Assembly: GCF_018398335.1 (NCBI RefSeq) | Contig: NZ_JAHBRX010000001.1 | Coordinates: forward strand, 3,774,001-3,838,000 | DNA length: 64,000 bases | Reading direction: 5' to 3' | Source: Chelatococcus sp. HY11 | Lineage (GTDB): Bacteria > Pseudomonadota > Alphaproteobacteria > Rhizobiales > Beijerinckiaceae | Shown here: in pieces, positions 34,826-43,781 of the stretch | How positions within the stretch are numbered: the first letter of the stretch is position 1 | Layout: each line of letters begins with the position of its first letter | Position numbers and translations under genes: made by a program | Notes under the pieces: generated by a model | Told to the model about the DNA's origin: nothing | Database searches by the model: none | Seen by the model: only the letters and a program-made list of their open reading frames with translations

Positions 34826-35422
34826 ATGAATGAGATGACCGTGTCAGCGCGCGGGGCCGTTTCACCCGACCCGGCCAAGAGCATGTCCGACAGCATTTCC
34901 GGCGATCTCTGGGTATTCGGCTACGGGTCGTTGATGTGGCGGCCCGGCTTCCCCTTCGTTGAACAGCGCAAAGCCGTCATCCGCGGCTTTCATCGGTCGC
35001 TGTGCATCTATTCCCATGTCCATCGGGGCACCGCGTCGCAACCGGGCCTCGTGCTGGGGCTCGACAAGGGTGGCTCGTGCCTCGGGATCGCCTTCCGCGT
35101 CGCGGCGACCGATGCCACGGCAACGATCGCTTATCTACGCGAACGTGAGCAGGCGACGTCAGTCTATCTCGAACGCTACGTTCAGACGATGTTGGGCGTG
35201 GGGGAGGTCGTGCGCTCCCTGGTCTATGTCGCGGACCGCAAGCATGATCAATATGCGGGGCGTCTTGACGAAAGCGAGGTGCTACGCCTCGTCCGGCAGG
35301 GGATAGGCCAGTCCGGCGCCAATCCGGACTACGTGCGTAACACGCAGGCCCATCTGCTTGAGCTCGGGGTGCATGACCCCGTTCTCACCCGTCTCGTCGC
35401 CGGGCTCGACGCTCCGGCCTGA
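34826..35422 (+). CDS. ChaC-type gamma-glutamylcyclotransferase
   Basis: 198 residues. The substrate loop YGSLMWRPGFPF near residues 33-44, HRSLCIYSHVHRGT and the LREREQ catalytic Glu region define the ChaC family, which cleaves glutathione to 5-oxoproline and Cys-Gly in the cytosol. Length is normal. ATG 34826 (or ATG 34835) starts the frame. It is convergent with the plsC gene, with only 11 bases between stops. A role in glutathione turnover is inferred from the family. Confidence 0.9.
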   Translation: MNEMTVSARGAVSPDPAKSMSDSISGDLWVFGYGSLMWRPGFPFVEQRKAVIRGFHRSLCIYSHVHRGTASQPGLVLGLDKGGSCLGIAFRVAATDATATIAYLREREQATSVYLERYVQTMLGVGEVVRSLVYVADRKHDQYAGRLDESEVLRLVRQGIGQSGANPDYVRNTQAHLLELGVHDPVLTRLVAGLDAPA

Positions 35423-35433
35423 GCGAGCGCCTT

Positions 35434-36189
35434 TCAGGCGGCTCCGGCCGTTGCCGGCACTGGCGTTCCGTCGGTGTGCCGGCCCTCCTCGATCAGGCGG
35501 CTGGAGGCTTCCTCAATCTCCGCCGCGACCCGGTCGCGGAAAGTCAGGCGCGACAGCCCGGGCGGGATGGGGGGGAGGCACTCGACAATGATGGTGCCGG
35601 GGCGTTTGATGAACTGCCGGCGCGGCCAGTAGAGTCCGGAATTCAGCGCGACCGGCAGGCAGGGCACGGCAAGCGTGTTGTAGAGGTGCACGAGGCCGTA
35701 TTTGTAGGCCGGTGGCGCTCCCGGCGGCCGCCGGGTGCCCTCGGGGAAAATCACGATCTGACGGCCCTTGGCGAGCTCGTTGCCGACCCGTTCCGCCATG
35801 GCGGCCAACGCCGTCGCGCCCTTGCCGCGATCGACCGGAATCATCTGCGCCTTCACCGCATACCAGCCGAAGAACGGCAGCCAGGTCAGCTCGCGCTTCA
35901 AGACGAAGACCGGGTCCTTGATGATGGTGAGCAGAGCAAAGGTCTCCCACAGGGACTGGTGCTTCGACGCGATGATGCATCCACCTGCCGGGATCCGCTC
36001 GACACCGCGAAACTCGGCCTTCGTGCCGGCGATGACGCGCAGCAGCCAGAGCGACGAGTGAGCCCAATTGCGCACGGCCGCCATCAGCCACGCGCGCGGT
36101 AGCACCAGCAGCGGCAGATACAGCACAAGGCGCGCGATCATGTTGACGTAGAACGCGATATTGAACAGCAGCGAACGTAGAACGAGCAT
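35434..36189 (-). CDS. plsC: 1-acyl-sn-glycerol-3-phosphate acyltransferase (PlsC-like)
   Basis: 251 residues with one N-terminal membrane segment. The acyltransferase motif I is KHQSLWE (H77-x4-E82; most families have H-x4-D), and motif III is FPEGTRRPPG at about 151. These enzymes acylate lysophosphatidic acid to phosphatidic acid at the inner membrane. Glu instead of Asp in motif I is seen in some alphaproteobacterial members, and activity is plausible. It follows ydcF on the same strand, 130 bases away, in the conserved ftsE-ftsX-ydcF-plsC order. Confidence 0.9.
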   Translation of the reverse strand: MLVLRSLLFNIAFYVNMIARLVLYLPLLVLPRAWLMAAVRNWAHSSLWLLRVIAGTKAEFRGVERIPAGGCIIASKHQSLWETFALLTIIKDPVFVLKRELTWLPFFGWYAVKAQMIPVDRGKGATALAAMAERVGNELAKGRQIVIFPEGTRRPPGAPPAYKYGLVHLYNTLAVPCLPVALNSGLYWPRRQFIKRPGTIIVECLPPIPPGLSRLTFRDRVAAEIEEASSRLIEEGRHTDGTPVPATAGAA

Positions 36190-36319
36190 GAGACAGGCCT
36201 GACAGTCAGTCCGCTAAACCGGCAGGTCGTCATCAGGCCGGGCGAAGCGAGGATCGCCCTCTCATATAGCGGTCAGACGCTCACCGCCAGATGTCGGTCC
36301 CGACATGGCGCGATCGGCG

Positions 36320-37033
36320 TCAGTCGTGCTTCGTCATGAGCGGGCCGCTGATCGCGGGCTCGCGGCCCCCGACGAGCACAGCCATGCGCGAGTGCTCCGG
36401 GTCACCCTCGACGAGCGTCCGCACTGACGCGGCGAGGAATTTGACGTACTCCATGACGAGCAGCCGGGTCGTCGCGGCATCGCTCCACCAGCGCTCGGTC
36501 AGGGAATTCTCGGCCACGACGGCGTATGGCATGAGCTTCACCCCGGGCAGCGTGTTGCCGAGCTCCACGAGCGTGCGGGGCATGTGATAGTTGGACGTGA
36601 CGACGATGACGGAGTCGAAGTTATTTTCCTGTGCCCATCGCCGCGCGCCGATGGCATTGCCGATCGTGTTGCGGGCGCGATAATCGAGGTCGACGCAGCA
36701 ATCGACCAGATGCGCGAGTTCGCTGTTGACCGCGACAATCTGTTCGCGTGTCGTCTTCAGATTGACGCCGGTGATCAGCATGCGCTTGGCGCGGCCCCGC
36801 GCCAGCAGGTCCGATGCCTCGGCGATACGCTGCGCGCCGCCGGTCAGGACGACGATGCCATCCGCGGTCGTGCTATCGCTGGTGCGATAGCTGTCGAGTT
36901 GGCGTACGAAGGCGAAAAAGCCGCCGATGAGAAGGACCAGCGCAATAACGACGGCGCCGATCCCGACCAGCTTCAGCCGCCGCCCAATCTTCAGCGGCTG
37001 CCTCTTGTTCGTGATCGCCAATCCATCCGTCAT
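36320..37033 (-). CDS. YdcF family (DUF218) membrane protein
   Basis: 237 residues from the ATG at 37033, or 244 from 37054. A membrane helix at about 20-45, then the DUF218 domain: DGIVVLTGGAQRIAEASDLL, RMLITGVN, then RNTIGNAIGARRWA and VVTSNYHMPR. Members such as SanA/ElyC act in envelope maintenance; the reaction is not known. It lies between ftsX and plsC, supporting an envelope role. Confidence 0.9.
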   Translation of the reverse strand: MTDGLAITNKRQPLKIGRRLKLVGIGAVVIALVLLIGGFFAFVRQLDSYRTSDSTTADGIVVLTGGAQRIAEASDLLARGRAKRMLITGVNLKTTREQIVAVNSELAHLVDCCVDLDYRARNTIGNAIGARRWAQENNFDSVIVVTSNYHMPRTLVELGNTLPGVKLMPYAVVAENSLTERWWSDAATTRLLVMEYVKFLAASVRTLVEGDPEHSRMAVLVGGREPAISGPLMTKHD

Positions 37034-37171
37034 ATACACCCATCCCACGCGCATTCGGGAGAGACCGTGGCTCCGCGCGCGAATCCAGATGTTTTAAGGA
37101 TAATGGCGAATGAGGCAATGAGGGGGCAGCCAGAATAACCCTTCGCCATGGCGTTGCCGGGCATCGCGTCC

Positions 37172-38161
37172 TCACTGCAACCCGCTGAGGTGTCGTCGGA
37201 CCGTCGTGCGCGAAACGGCCGCCGTCACCAAGGCGATGATAACCGCGATCGCGGCCACGGATGCATAGCCCCAGATACCGATGTCGAACAGGCCGAAGAG
37301 GGCCTCCAGCTGGTCGCCCCCAGGGCTCGCGCGCCAGTAGCGCGCCATCATGCCGCCGACGATGAGACACAGGAGTGCGGCGCCACCGCCGATGAGACCT
37401 CCCTTGAGGCCGAGGCCCAGAAAGCGTCGCTGGTACTCGCGCGCGATGAACTGGTCGTCCGCGCCGACGAAATGCAGCACCTCCAGGATCTCGCGGTTGC
37501 TCGCGACCGCGCCACGTGTGGCGGAGGCGATGGCGAGCGCGGCGGCGACCAGCACGAGGCCAACGATCGCGAGGGCGCCGAACACGACCGTGCCGGCCAT
37601 GGCCGAAAGCCGCGCGATCCACGCGCGATGATCGTCGATGGTCGTCCCGGGCACGGCGGCGGCGAGCTTGCTGCGAAGCGTTGCGAAATCCGGCTGGATA
37701 CCTGGCTTCACGGTGAGGACGATCAACCGGGGGATTGGCAGCTCCACGAAATCCAGCGTCGTGCCAAGCCATGGCGACAGGAGACGTTCCGCCTCCGCGC
37801 GCGAATAGACCAAGACGCCGTCGATCGCGACATCGGCTCGCGCGATATCGGCGGCAGCCGCCACGTCCGCCTCGATGTCACGCTGAGGATTGGGGCGGAC
37901 CTGGATGGTCGCCTCGCGCGCGATCGAGGCGTTCCATTCCGATGAGGCGCTGGCGACGAGCTGGGCGGCCCCGGCGGCCAGCGCCGCGAGGAAGGTGAGG
38001 ATGGCGATGACCGTGACCAATGCGCGGCCCGCCGAAGAATCACTTGGAACAAGCGACTGATTGCGCTTCAACGCTTCGGGCAGTGGGCCAAGCTCGGAAT
38101 CCGGCGATCCCGGAGAGTGAGGCGTGTCATCCGCTTGGCCGCTTTCGGCAAAGAAGGTCAT
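37172..38161 (-). CDS. ftsX: Cell division ABC transporter permease FtsX
   Basis: 329 residues with four predicted membrane helices (about 45-65, 195-220, 245-270, 295-320) and an extracytoplasmic loop with RDIEADVAAAADIARADVAIDG. NREILEVLHFVGADDQFIAREYQRRF is the cytoplasmic loop that contacts FtsE. With FtsE it forms the complex that activates peptidoglycan hydrolysis during division. The ATG lies 6 bases after the ftsE stop. The N-terminal 40 residues are a long polar extension, as in related bacteria. Confidence 0.92.
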   Translation of the reverse strand: MTFFAESGQADDTPHSPGSPDSELGPLPEALKRNQSLVPSDSSAGRALVTVIAILTFLAALAAGAAQLVASASSEWNASIAREATIQVRPNPQRDIEADVAAAADIARADVAIDGVLVYSRAEAERLLSPWLGTTLDFVELPIPRLIVLTVKPGIQPDFATLRSKLAAAVPGTTIDDHRAWIARLSAMAGTVVFGALAIVGLVLVAAALAIASATRGAVASNREILEVLHFVGADDQFIAREYQRRFLGLGLKGGLIGGGAALLCLIVGGMMARYWRASPGGDQLEALFGLFDIGIWGYASVAAIAVIIALVTAAVSRTTVRRHLSGLQ

Positions 38162-38167
38162 CGATCC

Positions 38168-38827
38168 TCAGTCGTAAATGTGAAGCCGGCCTTCGGCGAG
38201 CACCAGGCGGCGGGCATCGACCTGGTCCATGAGGCCGAAGTCGTGCGTGGCGATGATGACGGACGTTCCAAGACGGTTCAACTCGATCAAAAGGCGCAGC
38301 AGGCGGCGGCCGAGATTGGGATCCACATTGCCGGTGGGCTCGTCAGCGAGCAACAGCTCCGGCCGGACGATGAGGGCGCGTGCGATCGCCGCACGCTGCT
38401 TCTCTCCGCCGGACAGCACGGGCGGCAGCACATGCATGCGCTCACCCAGCCCCACCCAGCGCAGAAGCTCTACCACCTCGGCGCGGTAGCTGGCCTCTTC
38501 CTTGCCTTGTACCCTGAGTGGCAAAGCCACGTTCTCGTAAGTGGTGAGATGGTCGAGCAGGCGAAAGTCCTGGAAGACCACACCCATACGGCGACGCACG
38601 GCCGTCAGCGCCTCGCCCGCGATCTGTGAGACATCTGTCCCGAAGATGCTGATGAGACCCCGCGTCGGCTTGAGTGACAGGAGGATAAGGCGCAACAAGG
38701 TTGTCTTGCCGGCGCCCGAGGGGCCGGTCAGGAACTGGAAGGACCGTGGAGCGACCGTGAAGGTAAGGTCCTTCAGGACTTCCGGGCCCATGCCATAGCG
38801 CAGTCCGACGTTGTCAAAGCGGACCAC
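38168..38827 (-). CDS. ftsE: Cell division ATP-binding protein FtsE
   Basis: A 219-residue ABC ATPase: Walker A GPSGAGKTT (about 36-44), Q-loop VFQDFRLLDH, signature LSGGEKQR, Walker B LLLADEPTGNVD and the H-loop ATHD. FTVAPRSFQFLTGPSGAGKTT is the FtsE style. It energises FtsX for cell-wall hydrolase control at the septum. First gene of ftsE-ftsX-ydcF-plsC. The promoter should lie in the 450-base gap upstream, shared with hpt. Confidence 0.94.
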   Translation of the reverse strand: MVRFDNVGLRYGMGPEVLKDLTFTVAPRSFQFLTGPSGAGKTTLLRLILLSLKPTRGLISIFGTDVSQIAGEALTAVRRRMGVVFQDFRLLDHLTTYENVALPLRVQGKEEASYRAEVVELLRWVGLGERMHVLPPVLSGGEKQRAAIARALIVRPELLLADEPTGNVDPNLGRRLLRLLIELNRLGTSVIIATHDFGLMDQVDARRLVLAEGRLHIYD

Positions 38828-39275
38828 TCTTCATCCTCTCCTCCAAAACCACTCGTTCACACGGGCCGCAGCGAGCAGTTGGCCCTGATTCGCCATGCTG
38901 CCGTGCTTCCACGCCGATGCAAGCGATGTTTCCAATCAAGATTTGGCCCACGGACGCGGACCGCCGGGCCTGCGTGGCCACGGCCGTTCCACGATGATCA
39001 AGACCATATGCCCCCCGAAGTTTCACTCTCGATTTGCGCGTGCCGGGATCGGCCGTGCCGAAATCGCCCGCGCGAGGGCCGTCGGCATAAGATTTCCAGC
39101 ATGGGATCTCTCGCACTGGATCTCTTGCACCCGGATCTCTTGCACCATCTCATCGGCGCCTTTAATCCGAAAATCAGGCTGGCGGCTATCACATGTGTGT
39201 GCCGGGGACTATGCTGGCGCACCATATGGTCGCTGTCATCACGATGGGCGGTGATCCTATCCGAGAAAGAGGGTC
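38828..39275. other. Divergent intergenic region between ftsE and hpt
   Basis: 448 bases without a recognised gene. It should carry promoters for ftsE and hpt. A triplicated 14-15-base motif is present (see 39104-39146). Confidence 0.5.
39104..39146. repeat. Three tandem copies of a 14-15-bp motif upstream of hpt
   Basis: GGATCTCTCGCACT (39104), GGATCTCTTGCACCC (39118) and GGATCTCTTGCACC (39133) follow head to tail with one substitution. The period is about 1.4 helical turns. Its end is 130 bases before the hpt ATG. It could be a cluster of regulator sites or a slippage-derived repeat. Confidence 0.6.
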
Positions 39276-39893
39276 ATGGTTAACAAAGGCTTAGGTGCGG
39301 AAGAGAAGGGCGCGGATCGAGGGCCCGCCGCCAGTCACAATGATACGCCGACGCGGCCCGTGCGCGTGCTCTACGAGGCTAAGGACATAGCGCAGCGCAA
39401 TGAGGAGATTGCGGCGGCGATCGCCGCATCCGAGCCGCGTGATCTTCTTGTCGTTGCCGTCCTCAAGGGCAGTTTCATGTTCGCGGCGGATCTCATCCGC
39501 TGTCTGCACCGGGTTGGCCTCGCGCCGCAGGTCGAGTTCGTGCATCTGTCGAGCTACCGCAAGGCCACCGTCTCGTCGGGGCAGGTCGACATTCTGAAAG
39601 ATGTGGATAGCGACGTCCGCAATCGCGACGTGCTCCTCGTGGACGATATTCTGGAGTCAGGCAGGACGCTCGCGTTCGCCAAGGATCTGATGGCGGCGCG
39701 TGGCGCCCGACGGGTCATGTGCGCTGTTCTCCTGGAGAAGCCGCACAAGCGCGCCGTCAACATCGAGGCTGATTTCGTGGGCTTCGCCTGCCCGGACGCC
39801 TTTGTGGTCGGCTATGGGATGGATGCGGCCCATTTCTACCGCGAGTTGCCCTTCGTCGGCATCGTCGAGGCTGCAGACACCGAGGTTGATTGA
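39276..39893 (+). CDS. hpt: Hypoxanthine/guanine phosphoribosyltransferase
   Basis: 205 residues. VVAVLKGSFMFAADLIR and the PRPP motif VLLVDDILESGRTLAF (about 120-135) are intact, and YGMDAAHFYRELPFVGIV is the typical C-terminal loop (YGLD..YRNLPYIG). It salvages hypoxanthine and guanine to IMP and GMP using PRPP. The N-terminal 25 residues are an extra polar leader, so a later start is possible, although the ATG at 39276 is the only ATG before the domain. A response regulator follows 2 bases after its stop. Confidence 0.93.
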   Translation: MVNKGLGAEEKGADRGPAASHNDTPTRPVRVLYEAKDIAQRNEEIAAAIAASEPRDLLVVAVLKGSFMFAADLIRCLHRVGLAPQVEFVHLSSYRKATVSSGQVDILKDVDSDVRNRDVLLVDDILESGRTLAFAKDLMAARGARRVMCAVLLEKPHKRAVNIEADFVGFACPDAFVVGYGMDAAHFYRELPFVGIVEAADTEVD

Positions 39894-39895
39894 CC

Positions 39896-40264
39896 ATGGC
39901 GCGCATTCTTCTCGTCGATGACGAAGCCGGCGTCCGGGGCCTTCTGAAGCGAGGATTGGAACTCGATGGCCACACGGTGGAGACCGGCGAGGATGGTCTC
40001 GACGGCCTTGAGCGGCTACAGGCAGCGCGCGGCGATTTCACCCTGCTGGTCAGCGATATCAGGATGCCGTTGATGGACGGCATCGAACTCGCCGTGGCGG
40101 CGAAGGAGGACTATCCGTCCCTGACGATCATGCTGATGACCGGCTTCACCGAGGAACAGGAGCGCATCAAGGGGCTCGACGAGACCGTCGCGGATCTGTT
40201 GATCAAGCCGTTCTCGCTCGGCGACTTCCGGGCCGCGGTCAGACGCGTGCTGGCTGCGGCGTGA
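39896..40264 (+). CDS. Single-domain response regulator (CheY/CpdR-like)
   Basis: 122 residues, only a receiver domain: acidic pair DD (8-9), phospho-acceptor Asp54 (LVSDIRMP), switch Thr in MLMTGF and Lys in LIKPFS. No output domain. A frame could open at TTG 39890, but ATG 39896 fits the family start MARILLVDDE. It resembles the single-domain regulators CpdR/DivK of alphaproteobacteria, and CpdR is a phosphorylation-controlled ClpXP adaptor. CpdR identity is not certain because the central part differs. It is co-transcribed with hpt. Confidence 0.85.
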   Translation: MARILLVDDEAGVRGLLKRGLELDGHTVETGEDGLDGLERLQAARGDFTLLVSDIRMPLMDGIELAVAAKEDYPSLTIMLMTGFTEEQERIKGLDETVADLLIKPFSLGDFRAAVRRVLAAA

Positions 40265-40271
40265 GACGACT

Positions 40272-40772
40272 TCAGCGGTTCAGCCACCAGATGCTCGCGT
40301 TCAGCACCGTGGCGAAAGAGACCCATGCGGCATAGGGTACGAGGCACCATGCGGCGGAGGCATCCAGCCGGTGAAAAGCGGCGATCGTCACGAGAATCAT
40401 CGCCAGCAGCGGAATGATGACGATGAGGCCGAGAAGCGGGCTGTTGGCGCCGAAGAACGCAAAGGACCACAGCGCGTTCAACACGAGCTGCAGATAAAAG
40501 AGCATGAGCGCCCCCCGCCTGTGCCGGACGGAGGTTGGCAGTCTCAGGATTCGCCAGGCAGCAAATGCCATGAGGATGTAAAGCACCGTCCAAACCGGCC
40601 CGAACACGCTGTTGGGCGGATTGAACGATGGCTTGATGAGGCCGGCGTACCAGGGAGCCAGGTTGGGGAAGGTGGCGTATTGCCCCGCGAGGGATGCAGC
40701 GGCCACCGGCAGGATGGCCGCAAGCGCCAGCCAGAGCGACCGTGGGAAGCCCGAGTGAGCGACTGTCGTCAT
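40272..40772 (-). CDS. tspO: TspO/MBR family tryptophan-rich sensory protein
   Basis: 166 residues from the ATG at 40772; the frame extends upstream to 40886 but that part is not TspO-like. Five membrane helices and the TspO signatures LAPWYAGLIKPSFNPPNSVFGPVWTVLYILM and LVLNALWSFAFF are present. TspO proteins in the membrane bind porphyrins and sterol-like ligands and modulate stress and tetrapyrrole responses. It is convergent with the response regulator gene, with 7 bases between stops. Confidence 0.9.
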   Translation of the reverse strand: MTTVAHSGFPRSLWLALAAILPVAAASLAGQYATFPNLAPWYAGLIKPSFNPPNSVFGPVWTVLYILMAFAAWRILRLPTSVRHRRGALMLFYLQLVLNALWSFAFFGANSPLLGLIVIIPLLAMILVTIAAFHRLDASAAWCLVPYAAWVSFATVLNASIWWLNR

Positions 40773-40999
40773 GGGAATCTGTCTCGAAAGGGCGCTGGAC
40801 GGCTTTGACCACGATGCCGCCATGAACCGCGCGCGGCAGACGACGACCTGCCCCATCAATCCGGCGAGACGATCAAAGGTTCCCATTCGCTCGCGACGGG
40901 CGACGGCATGAGGCGCCTCACCACGCGGGATGAATATGGGGGCTGGCGGATAGACGTGGCGGCAACCCGAGCCACGGCGACACGCTCCATAATAAGGCC

Positions 41000-41020
41000 C
41001 CGCGCCTCCTGGAGGCGCGG
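41000..41020 (-). terminator. Terminator candidate after the BRO-N gene
   Basis: CCGCGCCT (41000-41007) pairs with AGGCGCGG (41013-41020). On the minus strand the stem is followed by GGCCTTATTATGG, a short T-rich tail. It lies 8 bases after the BRO-N stop. Confidence 0.5.
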
Positions 41021-41027
41021 TTAGCTT

Positions 41028-41459
41028 TCAGCCCGCGGCGCGCTGGGACGATGAGCCGACGTCGGGCTGGGACGGGGTCTTTCCAACAACGTCTTCCATC
41101 ACCCGGAAGGCCGCTTCGATCATAGCCTGAAAGGCGGCTGGAACAGACTCCGTCGCAAGCGCCGGCGAGGTTGTCAGCAACTGCGTGAACCCCCTGGGGG
41201 AAATCAGCATATACCGGGTATAGGGCCTGAAGGTATTGGGACTCGTTTCGAGCCTGGCGAGATGCTTATCGTCGGCCTTTACGGCGGCCAGCGCCAGCGT
41301 CACGTTAAGTTCGCCCCGGCGATTGACGAACAAGTCGAGTGCGCGGCAGATGTCGGCGGCCACGAACCAGGGTTCGCCCTGATGGCGGACGATCCGGATC
41401 TCCCGGTTGCTTTCCGGCCAGGGGACTCGGTGGATAACAGCCTCGGCAAAGCTGTCCAT
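41028..41459 (-). CDS. BRO family N-terminal domain protein (phage antirepressor-like)
   Basis: 143 residues. REIRIVRHQGEPWFVAADICRALDL is the start of the BRO-N domain found in phage and prophage antirepressors (Ant/BRO), which bind DNA. The middle has ALAAVKADDKHLARLETSPN and the usual ISPRGFTQLL ending. The C-terminal ANT domain of full antirepressors is absent, so this is a BRO-N-only protein. It has its own terminator and stands in a core region with no other phage genes, suggesting a captured phage gene. Confidence 0.82.
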   Translation of the reverse strand: MDSFAEAVIHRVPWPESNREIRIVRHQGEPWFVAADICRALDLFVNRRGELNVTLALAAVKADDKHLARLETSPNTFRPYTRYMLISPRGFTQLLTTSPALATESVPAAFQAMIEAAFRVMEDVVGKTPSQPDVGSSSQRAAG

Positions 41460-41792
41460 TGTTAGCCTCCGCTCGAATTTGCGTTGGGGGGAACGCTAGA
41501 GGACGCTCCGCACGGCGGCGTGGCGCGGCGCGCACGCCACCAAGTTTGGTGCGCAACGTAAGTAACGATTGTCAATATTCTCGTCTCATTGGTGAAGTTT
41601 TTGCCGGAGGATAACTTCGGGTTGTCGATTCTTTGCGGAGATCGTCCGCTCACGTTCAATTTTTAAAGCGTTTTATACTGAATTTCTGATGGGGACCGTT
41701 GAGTTCTTCATGTTGGATAGCGCTGACTTTGTGAAAGGTGCGAAGAAGAGACCCGAGGCTGGCGATAACGATCATTAGAATCTGCCCTTCTT
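41460..41792. other. Intergenic region with AT-rich part, no gene recognised
   Basis: Contains the promoter region of the BRO-N gene. About 41560-41700 is AT-rich relative to the neighbours. No conserved coding frame was seen. Confidence 0.4.
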
Positions 41793-42683
41793 TCATGTGC
41801 GGCTCGCGATGGCAACGCCACCTATGGCGATGGCGGTGCCCGTGATTTGCAGGGGTGTCATCGTCTCGCCGAACAGGGCGAAGGCCATCAGCGCCGCGAC
41901 GGGCGGCACGAGATAGAAAAGCGAGGCGACCTGGGCGACGGCGCCGCGTCGTATCATGGCCAGCAGGATGAGTATGGCGCCGACTGAAATGCCGAACACC
42001 GCCCAGATCAGGCCCACCCACAATTGCCAGCTGTTGTCGATAAAGCCGGTCTCAAGCACGGCGGCGGCAGGCAGGGTCACAAGAAGGGCCGCGATGAACT
42101 GAATGACGGCGCCTGTTACGAGGTGCTGGGAAGAGCCCGTGCGCTTCTGCCAGATGGTTCCCAGGGTGATGCAGAACATGGAGGCCAGCGCCACGGCGAT
42201 GGTGAGCCCGCCACCCGACGCGCTGAGGTTGGGAACGATCACACAGGCTACGCCGAGAAGTCCGAGACCGATCCCAATCCAACGGCGTCCCGAGACGCTC
42301 TCGCCGAGGAGGGGACCGGCGAGCGCCGCCGTGAGGACGGGCTGCAGGCTCATGATAAGGGCGACGACGCCGGCGCCGAGCCCATGGCGGACACTCCAGA
42401 ATACGCCGCCAAGATAAAGTCCCTGGAGCAAGACCCCGGCGATGAGCGCGTTCCGCCAGCCATGCCAGTTCAGTGGCCAGGCTTGGCGCAATGCCACCGC
42501 GATGGCCGTGAGCGCCAGGATGCTGAGCACGTAGCGGGCGACAAGGAAGGTCAGGGGCTCGGCGTGGGGAGCCACCAGCCGTGCGACAATGAAGCCCGTG
42601 GCCCAGATCACCACGAAGATCGCAGGGGCGGCGCGCAGGAAGAGAATGGGATTCGACCGATCCGACAAGCGCCTGCCCGACAT
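41793..42683 (-). CDS. DMT superfamily (EamA) transporter
   Basis: 296 residues from the ATG at 42683; an upstream ATG at 42782 would add 33 non-hydrophobic residues. Ten hydrophobic helices in two EamA repeats (AIFVVIWATGFIVARLVAPHAEPLTFLVARY and the second with LLVTLPAAAVLETG and GETMTPLQITGTAIAIGGV). It exports a metabolite or amino-acid-like compound; the substrate is unknown. Confidence 0.9.
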   Translation of the reverse strand: MSGRRLSDRSNPILFLRAAPAIFVVIWATGFIVARLVAPHAEPLTFLVARYVLSILALTAIAVALRQAWPLNWHGWRNALIAGVLLQGLYLGGVFWSVRHGLGAGVVALIMSLQPVLTAALAGPLLGESVSGRRWIGIGLGLLGVACVIVPNLSASGGGLTIAVALASMFCITLGTIWQKRTGSSQHLVTGAVIQFIAALLVTLPAAAVLETGFIDNSWQLWVGLIWAVFGISVGAILILLAMIRRGAVAQVASLFYLVPPVAALMAFALFGETMTPLQITGTAIAIGGVAIASRT

Positions 42684-42812
42684 CTCAATGGCGACCGCCC
42701 CATGTGAGAGGGTCCTGATACCGCAATGAACCAAACGCGGCACTGGCGAGCAATGCGTTTTCCAGATAAGAGCCTTGCGCAAATTGCAAGGCTCACGCTT
42801 TATGCGCGCGGA

Positions 42813-43586
42813 TCAGCGTGTCGCGGTCAGCATGTAGTTGACCGCGAGATCTCCGGAGAGCCGCCATGAGGCTGTCAGAGGATTATAGGTGACGCCCGTG
42901 CGGTCCCTCACGGTGAAATCGGCGGCGGCCACCGCTTGCGTGAGTTCCTCCGGCGTGACGAACTTTTCCCAGTCGTGGGTGCCGCGCGGCAGCCAGCGCA
43001 GGACATACTCGGCGCCGACGATGGCCAGAGCGAAGGACCGCAGCGTGCGGTTCAGGGTGGAGAGAATGACGATGCCGTCCTGTCCCGCGACCGCGCAGGC
43101 CGACTTCACGAAAACCTCCACGTCGGCGACGTGCTCCACCACTTCCATAGCGGTGACCACATCGAAACGCTCCCCCCGCGCCGCGACGGTTTCGATCGTC
43201 TCCGTGCGGTAGTCGATGGAAAGGCCGCTCTCCTCCGCATGCCGGCGTGCCGCGGCCGCCATGCCGGCCGCCGGCTCAAGGCCCGTCACATCAGCGCCGA
43301 GGCGTGACAAAGGCTCGGCGAGCAGGCCCCCGCCGGAGCCGATATCGAGAAGGGACAGGCCGGCGAGCGGTTTCGGCGTGCGGACCGACCGGCCGAAATG
43401 GGCGAGCACCGCGTCGCGGATGTAGGCGAGCCGCAGCGGGTTGATCTGATGCAGGGGGCGCATCGGCCCGTTCGGGTCCCACCAGCTGTCGGCCAGCTTG
43501 TCGAAGCGCGCCACTTCAGCAGGGTCGATCGTCTGGCCCGCTGGCGCGGCCGCACCCTCCGGTGTTCGATCCTCGGGGGCTGTCAT
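42813..43586 (-). CDS. ubiG: Bifunctional ubiquinone O-methyltransferase UbiG
   Basis: 257 residues from the ATG at 43586 (GGAG upstream; ATG 43607 is the alternative). The SAM motif is LLDIGSGGGLLAEPLSRLGADVTGLEPA (about 75-102). Before it, FDKLADSWWDPNGPMRPLHQINPLRLAYI is the characteristic UbiG N-terminus. It catalyses both O-methylation steps of ubiquinone synthesis. It is divergent from lysC, about 200 bases away. Confidence 0.94.
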   Translation of the reverse strand: MTAPEDRTPEGAAAPAGQTIDPAEVARFDKLADSWWDPNGPMRPLHQINPLRLAYIRDAVLAHFGRSVRTPKPLAGLSLLDIGSGGGLLAEPLSRLGADVTGLEPAAGMAAAARRHAEESGLSIDYRTETIETVAARGERFDVVTAMEVVEHVADVEVFVKSACAVAGQDGIVILSTLNRTLRSFALAIVGAEYVLRWLPRGTHDWEKFVTPEELTQAVAAADFTVRDRTGVTYNPLTASWRLSGDLAVNYMLTATR

Positions 43587-43781
43587 GGTCTGCTCCATAG
43601 GGCTCATCGCCTGCCTTCATTCAGCCACGGCAGCAGTGCCATGGTGGTCATATGTCGCCCGCGTTGACAGCGGCCGGCCACATCGTCATGTATACGCGCC
43701 TTTTGTTGAGCAGCCATAGCGTGGCCAGCGGCGCGAGGCATCACAAACGTTCCTATCGACACTGAAGTTGCAGATCCTGTC

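Noticed and set aside
39280-39294. CtrA-like site TTAA-N7-TTAG
   Set aside because: It lies in the first codons of hpt and the second half-site is imperfect.
43608-43781. Possible lysine riboswitch before lysC
   Set aside because: The leader is too short and shows none of the conserved lysine-riboswitch core; this riboswitch is not expected in this group.
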